The notes under the pieces were generated by a model, which was not told where the DNA came from, did no database searches, and saw nothing but the letters and a program-made list of their open reading frames with translations. DNA of 11,811 bases from CAYJOG01 sp964371695 [NCBI: uncultured bacterium] (GTDB lineage: Bacteria > CAYJOG01), in assembly GCA_964371695.1 (NCBI GenBank), contig CAYJOG010000043.1:1-11811 (forward strand), given 5' to 3'. The position numbers were made by a program, and so were the translations under genes. Of the stretch, positions 6,841-11,811 are shown piece after piece. Each line of letters starts with the position of its first letter. Position 1 is the first letter of the stretch.

Positions 6841-8892
6841 TCACCCCGACCGCTGGTTGGTCTTGTCGGTTTTCATGTAGACCTTGCGTTCGGTGAACAG
6901 GCGCAGCAGGTCGCTGTCGATGTGGCCATCCTTTTCTTCAAAACCCAGAATCTGCAAGGCCTTGGCCACAGGCATGGCCGGTTTATAGGGGCGGTCGCTG
7001 GCCGTGAGCGCATCGTAGATGTCCGAGATGGTCATCATTTTTGAACCCAGCGAAATCTGGTGCGACTGCAACCCCCGCGGATAACCGCTGCCGTTGAGTT
7101 TTTCGTGGTGGCCATAAGCGATTTCCGGCACATTGCGCATTTCGGGAATCCACGGAATCCGCTCCAGAAAATGAAAACTGTGGGTGACGTGGCTTTCGAT
7201 TTCCTTGCGCTCGGCATCGTTCAGCGTGCCTTTTTTGATGGACAGGCACACCAACTCCTCGCCCAGCAGCAGGTGTTGGGGCGATCCGTAATAGTCGTTA
7301 TAGGTTTTCTGGGCGATGCTCACCAGCTCTTCGCCCGCCTCCTGCGCCAGCACACTGGGTTCGTTGGCCTTGATCACCGTGTCCAGAAAATGATCCAGCT
7401 CGGCCAGATCGCGTTTTTCTTCTTCTTCAAGGTCGGTGCGGTTTTTGATGAACGCGTCTTTGCCTTCGCGCAACAGGTATTCCATGCGGTTTTCCAGGTG
7501 TTTGTAGCGGGCCATGAGGCGGGCGAAATCAAACCGGCCCTGAATGAGCGCCATGCGTTCTTCGTAAAGTTTTTTGGCCTTTACCAGCACGTGTTCGCGC
7601 ACGCCGACCTTGCCAAAGTCGTGCAGCAGGCTGGCGTAACGTATCTCGCGGATTTCGTCGGTGGAAAACTTCATGTCCCGGTAGGGACCGCTGCCCACTT
7701 CATCCACCGCCTGGGCCAGCCCCACCGTGAGCAGCGCCACGCGGCCGCTGTGGCCGCTGGTGGTGGGGTCCCGCTGTTCGATGGCCTGCACCGACGCCAT
7801 CACAAACCCCTCAAACAGGTTCTGGATGTTTTCGAGGAACTGGTTGGTCTGCACCGTCACCGCCGCCTGACTGCCCAGGCTCAGCACCAGCTCCTGCGTG
7901 TCCAGGTCAAAAGCGATCACCTTTTCCACCGTGTTGGCAGGGGTGAGTTTCAGCGCCGGGTCGGGCTTGCGGTTGATGAGTTGCAGCACGCCGATGATTT
8001 CTTCGCGGTGGTTGCGCATGGGCACCACCACCATGCTCTTGGTGCGATACCCCACTTTTTCGTCAAAGGACCGGTTGAAGGTAAAACCTGTGCTGCCGTC
8101 CAGTTCATAGGCGTCACGGATGTTCAGCACGTTGCCCGTGGCGGCGGTGTAACCCGCCAGGGACTTGGTGTTGATGGGCAGGGTGAACTCGGCATAGTCC
8201 AGCTTGAGGCTGTCGTTCTGGCTCAGCTTGAAGCGCAGGCGTTTTTCGTAGGTGTCTTCGTCTTCTTCCACCAGATAAAGACTGCCGGCGTCGGCCTGGG
8301 TGATTTCGCGGGACTTGGTGAGAATGGTGCTGAGCAGGTGATCGGTGTCGCGCTCTGCCGAGAGCGCCACGCCGATGCGGTTGAGTTCCGCCACCTTGCT
8401 GGTGGCCCCGTGGGCCTGGCGCTCAAGCTGCTGGTTTTCCCATTGCAGGGTCAAAAACCGGTAAGCCCGGCGCAGAGACCACAACAGGCGCTCGGTGTCC
8501 TGTGTGTCTTCCAGGTGGTCCAGATAACGCTCACCCAGGGTGTAAACCGCCTGGGGCGGCTGGCCCGGCCCCACCGACACAAAAGCCACCAGGGGCAGGC
8601 TCTTGAGCACGGCGTCCTGGGCCGCCAGCCTGAGCAAAAAGGCCGGTGAGCCAATGACCACCCCCAGTATTTCTTCGTCTTCATCCCTGATTTCCCAGTC
8701 CAGCGGGGCGGTTTCCTGCGTCTCGGCAGCGCCCCCCGGCCCAGCGGCGGCCTGGGGCATGACGGCCCCTGCCCCCACGGCCACACGGGGCCGCAGCGGC
8801 GTCAACTCAACCTGAAAACGCGCCAGGGGCGTTTTCCAGGGGGCGGACTGCAAGGCTGGATCCACCCACAATCGTTTAACAGGCTGACTCAT
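6841..8892 (-). CDS. GAF / HD-GYP domain cyclic-di-GMP phosphodiesterase, with large insertion
   Basis: HD-GYP enzymes hydrolyse the second messenger c-di-GMP to pGpG or GMP. In 683 residues: 70-150 is a possible degenerate receiver fold ending in the helix RRAYRFLTLQWENQQLERQ; 168-345 is a GAF domain (IGVALSAERDTDHLL, ADAGSLYL, GVLQLINRK); 355-665 is HD-GYP. Catalytic signatures are present: H381 in GHSGRV, H424-D425 in LLHDFGKVG, H568, HHE at 595-597, GYP at 603-605 and D624 in SDIYDALT. About 115 residues (438-553) separate the HD motif from the next conserved segment KKGTLNDAE, where typical members have only a few; 440-505 is charged and coiled-coil-like. There is no membrane segment. 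Start ATG 8892 has AGAGGA 3 nt upstream and TATACT at 8906-8911 on the minus strand. Lies 104 bp upstream of vapB on the same strand. Confidence 0.92.
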   Translation of the reverse strand: MSQPVKRLWVDPALQSAPWKTPLARFQVELTPLRPRVAVGAGAVMPQAAAGPGGAAETQETAPLDWEIRDEDEEILGVVIGSPAFLLRLAAQDAVLKSLPLVAFVSVGPGQPPQAVYTLGERYLDHLEDTQDTERLLWSLRRAYRFLTLQWENQQLERQAHGATSKVAELNRIGVALSAERDTDHLLSTILTKSREITQADAGSLYLVEEDEDTYEKRLRFKLSQNDSLKLDYAEFTLPINTKSLAGYTAATGNVLNIRDAYELDGSTGFTFNRSFDEKVGYRTKSMVVVPMRNHREEIIGVLQLINRKPDPALKLTPANTVEKVIAFDLDTQELVLSLGSQAAVTVQTNQFLENIQNLFEGFVMASVQAIEQRDPTTSGHSGRVALLTVGLAQAVDEVGSGPYRDMKFSTDEIREIRYASLLHDFGKVGVREHVLVKAKKLYEERMALIQGRFDFARLMARYKHLENRMEYLLREGKDAFIKNRTDLEEEEKRDLAELDHFLDTVIKANEPSVLAQEAGEELVSIAQKTYNDYYGSPQHLLLGEELVCLSIKKGTLNDAERKEIESHVTHSFHFLERIPWIPEMRNVPEIAYGHHEKLNGSGYPRGLQSHQISLGSKMMTISDIYDALTASDRPYKPAMPVAKALQILGFEEKDGHIDSDLLRLFTERKVYMKTDKTNQRSG

Positions 8893-9171
8893 GGATCCTC
8901 TGGCCAGTATAACACCGCCGGGTAAAACAGGCCGGTTGTGGCCACTGCCTTCATGGCTGTCAGGTTTATGGAAGAAGTCGAGGAAATACAGGGATTTTTA
9001 ACGTAGCCCCGGCGTCTCGCCGGGAGTATTTGCCGCGCCAGAGGCGCGCCCCTCGCAGTTTTTCCATCTTATTTCCATGAAAAACATCTATTTTGTGCCG
9101 CCTGCGGCGGTTTTTTTCTCCCGGCGAGACGCCGGGGCTACAGGTGAACCCGACAGCGGCAGGCGTAACCT
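8893..9171. other. Spacer between mntA and the HD-GYP gene
   Basis: Holds the REP-like inverted pair (9003-9141). The part nearest the HD-GYP gene (8893-9002) must carry that gene's promoter; only the TATACT at 8906-8911 (minus) stands out, with no good -35. I see no small gene. Confidence 0.5.
9003..9141. repeat. REP-like inverted pair (BIME-like element)
   Basis: Positions 9003-9026 and 9118-9141 are perfect 24-bp inverted copies, beginning GTAGCCCCGG on the outer side. Each arm is itself a hairpin: CCCGGCG (9008-9014), loop TCT, CGCCGGG (9018-9024). Between the arms are two further hairpins, CGCGCC-AGA-GGCGCG (9034-9048) and CCGCC-TGC-GGCGG (9098-9110), the latter followed by T7 on the plus strand. 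Two hairpin-forming arms facing each other between genes is the layout of REP/BIME elements, which are often copied by single-strand RAYT transposases. No such gene is in the window. It begins 30 bp after the mntA stop. Confidence 0.7.
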
Positions 9172-9462
9172 TTACATCAGCGGCACTCCTTCGCGGGCAA
9201 CACGTTCCGCCAGTCCCCCGATCAGCGTCGCGTGCTCCACCACGTCCACCGACATGGGCAGGTTCGAGGCCGAGAACGCGTCTTTCAGCGCCTGCATCTG
9301 CCCGTGGCCCAGCGGCTCACCCGACAGGGCCAGGTCCAGGTCTGAAAAAGGCCGCGCCTTGCCCGTGGCGCGGGAGCCGAACACCAGCACCGTCCGCCCC
9401 GGCGCATAAAGCGCCAGAATACGGCGGACTTCCGACAGGTGTTCCGGTGAGAGGTCAATCAT
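9172..9462 (-). CDS. mntA: Minimal nucleotidyltransferase antitoxin, MntA type
   Basis: In the characterised HepT/MntA system the MNT protein neutralises the HEPN ribonuclease by adding AMP to a tyrosine near its active site. The 96-residue protein is a typical small MNT: FGSRATGKARPFSDLDLAL gives the GS-x10-DxD signature (G29, S30, D41, D43), and D73 in MSVDVVE is the likely third metal ligand. All three acidic residues are present, so it should be catalytically able. Start ATG 9462 overlaps the hepT stop by 8 nt and has no Shine-Dalgarno of its own, so translation is probably coupled to hepT. The reading frame is open further upstream inside hepT, but the family fold begins at this ATG. The stop is followed by the REP-like pair. 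Confidence 0.87.
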   Translation of the reverse strand: MIDLSPEHLSEVRRILALYAPGRTVLVFGSRATGKARPFSDLDLALSGEPLGHGQMQALKDAFSASNLPMSVDVVEHATLIGGLAERVAREGVPLM

Positions 9463-9874
9463 TGGCGGCTTCGAGACGGGCCAGCAGGGCCTGGGCATCG
9501 TCATGAAACCGCAGGGCGGTTTCAAAAACCCCGGCAGCCTTGGACTGGTCATCGATGTGGCTGGTGAGGTTGCGGGCCTCGCCATATTCAAACCAGGGCG
9601 CAGGGTCCGGGACAAGGCCGTGGCGCGCCGCCAGGCGAAAAAGCTCCTTGCGGGTGCGGGGCTGGGCGGCTTCCTCGGCGTTCGTGTTTTCGCGCAGCCA
9701 CCGCTGCATGAACTTCCAGCACAGTTCATAGGCCACCTCAAACTGCTGTATCACGCCGGCCCGCAGGGTCTCCTGCACTTCCGGGTCCAGGGCCGGGGCC
9801 TGATGCTGCACCACGGCCACAGAGCGCCCCAAGGCGTCAATGGCGTTTTTCAGGCTTTGCAGGTCCAGGGGCAA
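9455..9874 (-). CDS. hepT: HEPN ribonuclease toxin, HepT type (nucleotidyltransferase substrate-binding, HI0074-like)
   Basis: HEPN toxins cleave RNA with an R-x4-6-H motif at the dimer interface. The 139 residues are all-helical and match the family pattern: QQFEVAYELCWKFMQRWL (43-60), RTRKELFRLAARHGL (73-87) and GEARNLTSHIDD (98-109). R101 and H106 form R-x4-H. In characterised HepT the motif is R-x4-H-x-Y, and that Tyr is AMPylated by MntA; here residue 108 is Asp, so that acceptor is missing. Start is TTG 9874, supported by GGAG with a 6-nt spacer. It lies 27 bp downstream of the zinc-ribbon membrane gene on the same strand and overlaps mntA by 8 nt, so the three may be co-transcribed. 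The family is clear; toxicity is not shown by sequence. Confidence 0.87.
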   Translation of the reverse strand: MPLDLQSLKNAIDALGRSVAVVQHQAPALDPEVQETLRAGVIQQFEVAYELCWKFMQRWLRENTNAEEAAQPRTRKELFRLAARHGLVPDPAPWFEYGEARNLTSHIDDQSKAAGVFETALRFHDDAQALLARLEAAND

Positions 9875-9880
9875 GGTTTT

Positions 9881-9884
9881 CTCC
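9881..9884 (-). promoter_or_regulatory. Shine-Dalgarno deciding the hepT TTG start
   Basis: GGAG on the minus strand sits 6 nt before TTG 9874 in the 27-bp gap after the zinc-ribbon gene. It supports the non-ATG start. Confidence 0.55.
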
Positions 9885-9901
9885 GGTCAGGAGATTTTAC
9901 T

Positions 9902-10912
9902 TCACACCCGCGACATGGCCCGCTCGGCCACGCCGCGATAAAAAATGGCGTTCATCACCGTGGCAAGCGGCAGCCACATGATCCAGCCCCAGATGGGCAC
10001 CAACATGCCCGCCAGCCCCACCAGCCCCACCCATCCCGCCAGTGACAAGGCCGCCCCGGCGTTTTCACGGATAAGCGTATTCACCCGGCTGACCAGGGGG
10101 CCGAACTGGATGTCCGGCTCATCGTTCAACACGCCATAACCAATTTGGATGCCGATCTGCACCAACACACCAAATAGCGCCATGGGAATAATGGCCAGCA
10201 GCACAAAAATCACCATGCCGGTGCCCAGGGCCGAAGGTGCGCCACCACCGCCGCTGCTGGCCTTGAAAGCCCCCATCACACCCGGCGCGGCCACCGCGAT
10301 CAGAATGCCGAACAGCAGGATGGGCACCCCCATCATCAACATGCCCACCAGCCCCAGGCCAAAACTGCGGCCCGTGGCCTTGAAGCCGCTGAACAACAGG
10401 CCCCAGTTGATTTCACCAGCGTCATAAAAGTGGAGCACCGTCTTGACCATCCCCAGGCTGAGGGGAGCCATGATCACCCAGGCGGCGATGGCCCCCACAA
10501 AGGGAACAATGCCCAGCAACTGGGTGCCCATGAGCAGGAAAAACCACACCACATGCAGGCCGAACAGCGCCATGCGGTTGTTGCCTGCGGCGGCGTTGGC
10601 CTCGGCGAGTATTTCGCGGGCAACCACCGTGCCCGGATAACGCCGTCCTTCGCCAGACAGGGTGAAGGGGGCCTCCTGAGGAATCGGCGGCGGCGGCACC
10701 ATGGGCGGCGTCTGCATGGACGCAGGCAGGGGCGCGGGAGCAACGGGCGGCATTTGCATGGACCGGGGCAGCGACGGCGGGGCGGTCAGGTTCACCGGCT
10801 GGGCGGGCGTGGCCGAGGCCTGGGGCAGCACGCCTTCCAGCGCGGTGCCGCACTTGGTGCAATGCTTGTCGTCCGCCGTGTTTTCGGCTCGACAGAATGG
10901 GCAAATTTTCAT
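9902..10912 (-). CDS. Zinc-ribbon, proline-rich, multi-pass membrane protein of unknown function
   Basis: I cannot assign a function. In 336 residues: an N-terminal zinc ribbon C4-x2-C7-x10-C18-x2-C21 (CPFC, CTKC); a Pro/Met-rich linker (about 40-80) holding two tandem 14-residue units (48-61 and 62-75, 9 of 14 identical); a short soluble segment (85-113); and a membrane region from 114 to about 325 with roughly five to six hydrophobic helices in pairs (114-158, 184-214, 231-262, 286-325) and a Gly/Ser-rich loop (219-231). This plan, a zinc ribbon followed by a glycine-rich integral membrane domain, resembles DUF4013-like proteins, but that is impression only. The cysteines should face the cytoplasm. 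I chose ATG 10912; a TTG at 10945 adds eleven residues with no family support. No Shine-Dalgarno. Divergent from the phosphatase gene; hepT-mntA follow 27 bp downstream. Confidence 0.82.
   Translation of the reverse strand: MKICPFCRAENTADDKHCTKCGTALEGVLPQASATPAQPVNLTAPPSLPRSMQMPPVAPAPLPASMQTPPMVPPPPIPQEAPFTLSGEGRRYPGTVVAREILAEANAAAGNNRMALFGLHVVWFFLLMGTQLLGIVPFVGAIAAWVIMAPLSLGMVKTVLHFYDAGEINWGLLFSGFKATGRSFGLGLVGMLMMGVPILLFGILIAVAAPGVMGAFKASSGGGGAPSALGTGMVIFVLLAIIPMALFGVLVQIGIQIGYGVLNDEPDIQFGPLVSRVNTLIRENAGAALSLAGWVGLVGLAGMLVPIWGWIMWLPLATVMNAIFYRGVAERAMSRV
10703..10771. repeat. 42-bp tandem duplication within the membrane-protein gene
   Basis: Positions 10703-10729 and 10745-10771 match at 22 of 27 bases with a period of exactly 42 bp. 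This encodes the repeated 14-residue Pro/Met unit of the linker. The period keeps the frame, so copy number could vary harmlessly. Confidence 0.5.
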
Positions 10913-10971
10913 GGGAGTGTTCAGTTTATGGACTTTGGCCCGCAAAAGCCAGTTCGGGATTTATGCAATAA

Positions 10972-10987
10972 GTTCTACAATGCCGCC
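10972..10987 (+). promoter_or_regulatory. Candidate -10 box of the phosphatase gene, possibly leaderless
   Basis: GTTCTACAAT (10972-10981) contains TACAAT ending 6 nt before ATG 10988, which would put the transcription start at or next to the start codon. The vapB gene has GTTTTACAAT at the same distance. I see no convincing -35 and no Shine-Dalgarno. Confidence 0.4.
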
Positions 10988-11590
10988 ATGGCCACCGAAC
11001 GCATCCTGCTCTTGCGACACGCCGAGGGTGAACACAACCTGCTGGAAATGCTGGATCCCTTGAGCGCCGAGGCGTTCACCGAGCGCCAGCACATCAACGT
11101 GGGCGCGCAACTCACCGAAAAGGGTCTGGCCCAGGCCGAAGAAGCCGCCGACCAACTGGAGCACGAGGGCATCGACCACATCATCGTCAGCCCTTTTGAC
11201 CGCACCCTGGACACCGCCCGCCCCCTGCTGAGCCGCCTGGGCGTGGAGCCCCAGGTGTGGGTGGAACTCTCAGAGATTTTGCCCGCCGGTTTGCCTCCGC
11301 CGGTGCTGGCGGCCAACACCACGCTGCCCGCTTTTGTGCATTACGGCCTGGGGTTTGCCAACAAACTTTTTCAGAGCGACTCGCCGGGCGTGGCCGAAAC
11401 CGTGGGGGGCGCGTGGCTCCGGGCCAGCGCCGCGCTGTGGCGGCTGGGCGAACTGGAGGGCACCGTGCTGGCGGTGACCCACGGCGGCATGATCGGCGCC
11501 ATGGTAAGCCAAGCGGCCATCTCCGGCCACTGGCGCATCAAACGGGCCTCGCTTGAAAACGCGGGCATCAGCGAGTTTGTCAGGCGGTAA
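10988..11590 (+). CDS. Histidine phosphatase superfamily protein (phosphoglycerate mutase-like)
   Basis: Branch 1 histidine phosphatase, which forms a phospho-histidine intermediate while removing phosphate from a small molecule or protein. In 200 residues: the RH signature LLLRHAEGEHN with R10 and nucleophile H11; LTEKGLAQA (42-50), a family hallmark; SPFDRTLDTA with R72; the likely proton donor in WVELSEILPAG (E93 or E96); and VTHGGMIGAM with H165. The four-residue phosphate pocket is complete. The signature is RHAE rather than RHGE/RHGQ, a tolerated variant. Length and motifs fit phosphatases rather than glycolytic mutase. The frame is open far upstream, but family similarity begins at ATG 10988, and the upstream part is antisense to the membrane-protein gene. 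The substrate cannot be predicted. Confidence 0.88.
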   Translation: MATERILLLRHAEGEHNLLEMLDPLSAEAFTERQHINVGAQLTEKGLAQAEEAADQLEHEGIDHIIVSPFDRTLDTARPLLSRLGVEPQVWVELSEILPAGLPPPVLAANTTLPAFVHYGLGFANKLFQSDSPGVAETVGGAWLRASAALWRLGELEGTVLAVTHGGMIGAMVSQAAISGHWRIKRASLENAGISEFVRR

Positions 11591-11625
11591 CACAAGGGAC
11601 TGGAAGTTGGGGGTTGGTCACAGCA

Positions 11626-11715
11626 GTAGCCACGGGCGTCTCGCCTGTGGCAAAACCAAAAGCCCAAAACCCTTTTCTATTTTCTTTCAGTGAAGCGGGC
11701 GGGACGCCCGTCTTC
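11626..11715. repeat. Second, diverged REP-like inverted pair
   Basis: Arm one starts GTAGCC as at 9003 and forms a 10-bp stem GCCACGGGCG (11629-11638), loop TCT, CGCCTGTGGC (11642-11651), with one G:T wobble. Arm two, in the opposite orientation, forms CGGGCG (11696-11701), GGA, CGCCCG (11705-11710), extended by GAAG/CTTC with one bulged base. It lies 35 bp after the phosphatase stop. The core (GGCGTCTCGCC, or GGCGTCCCGCC on the other strand) is shared with the 9003 element. Confidence 0.6.
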
Positions 11716-11811
11716 TAATACAAATTTTCAATCGAAACAACATTAACCCTGAGCGCTGAGCCGGTTTGGAAATGGGTGCTGCGAAGTCCGGCGGTTCGGT
11801 GAAAATTGGTA
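11716..11811. other. Unassigned end of window
   Basis: The last 96 bp hold no gene start, hairpin or repeat that I can support. The first half is AT-rich and could be a promoter region for a gene beyond the window. Confidence 0.3.

Noticed and set aside
7060-8649. 529-codon plus-strand frame over the HD-GYP gene
   Set aside because: The minus-strand protein shows complete GAF and HD-GYP motifs; the plus-strand translation shows none.
9098-9117. Intrinsic terminator on the plus strand (CCGCC-TGC-GGCGG followed by T7)
   Set aside because: The form is good, but no plus-strand gene lies upstream for about 3 kb. It is better taken as part of the REP-like element unless the element is transcribed.
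9463-9741. N-terminal extension of MntA inside hepT
   Set aside because: The frame is open but overlaps the clearly conserved HEPN coding region; the nucleotidyltransferase domain starts at ATG 9462.
10430-10987. N-terminal extension of the phosphatase to upstream starts (10430 or ATG 10928)
   Set aside because: Family similarity begins right after ATG 10988. The added residues are antisense to the membrane-protein gene and its promoter.
9003-11715. CRISPR array or composite transposon bounded by the two inverted pairs
   Set aside because: The repeats are inverted pairs with irregular spacing, not regular direct repeats, and no cas or transposase gene lies between them.

Overview
The window is GC-rich, densely coded bacterial chromosome, probably from a Gram-negative bacterium. 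It encodes a soluble multi-PAS hybrid histidine kinase, an HD-GYP (cyclic-di-GMP) protein and surface-polysaccharide glycosyltransferases, and it carries palindromic repeats between genes. I cannot fix the phylum by reading. There is no rRNA, tRNA, CRISPR array, transposase or phage gene, and all ten genes look intact.

Layout. (1) 118-2004 (-) is a family 2 glycosyltransferase fused to a zinc ribbon and a degenerate methyltransferase-like domain. It is divergent from (2) 2087-4549 (+), a hybrid histidine kinase PAS-GAF-PAS-HisKA-HATPase-REC. (3) 4550-4999 is non-coding and packed with hairpins. One of these is a second copy of the hairpin that opens the window. (4) 5000-6124 (+) is a GT-B (GT4) glycosyltransferase. 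It meets tail to tail, with 1 bp between, (5) a VapBC toxin-antitoxin pair (6126-6736, -). (6) 6841-8892 (-) is a GAF/HD-GYP protein with a large insertion in its catalytic domain. (7) 8893-9171 holds an inverted pair of REP-like hairpins. (8) 9172-9874 (-) is a HepT/MntA (HEPN/nucleotidyltransferase) toxin-antitoxin pair. It lies 27 bp downstream of (9) a zinc-ribbon multi-pass membrane protein (9902-10912, -), which is divergent from (10) a histidine phosphatase (10988-11590, +). The window ends in a second, diverged REP-like pair.

Themes. The glycosyltransferases and the two signalling proteins (phosphorelay and c-di-GMP) fit control of envelope or exopolysaccharide production, but this is inference from proximity. 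Two toxin-antitoxin modules of different families sit within about 3.8 kb, and both toxins start with TTG behind a clear Shine-Dalgarno. Several other genes lack a Shine-Dalgarno. Two of them (vapB and the phosphatase) have the same -10-like box exactly 6 nt before the ATG, which suggests leaderless transcripts or a shared operator half-site.

The points most worth a second look are the HepT that lacks the tyrosine normally AMPylated by MntA, the two dispersed hairpin-repeat families with base changes that preserve pairing, the glycosyltransferase/methyltransferase fusion, and the HD-GYP insertion. I did not find a clear, wholly new multi-gene system. The nearest candidate is the zinc-ribbon membrane protein-HepT-MntA cluster.
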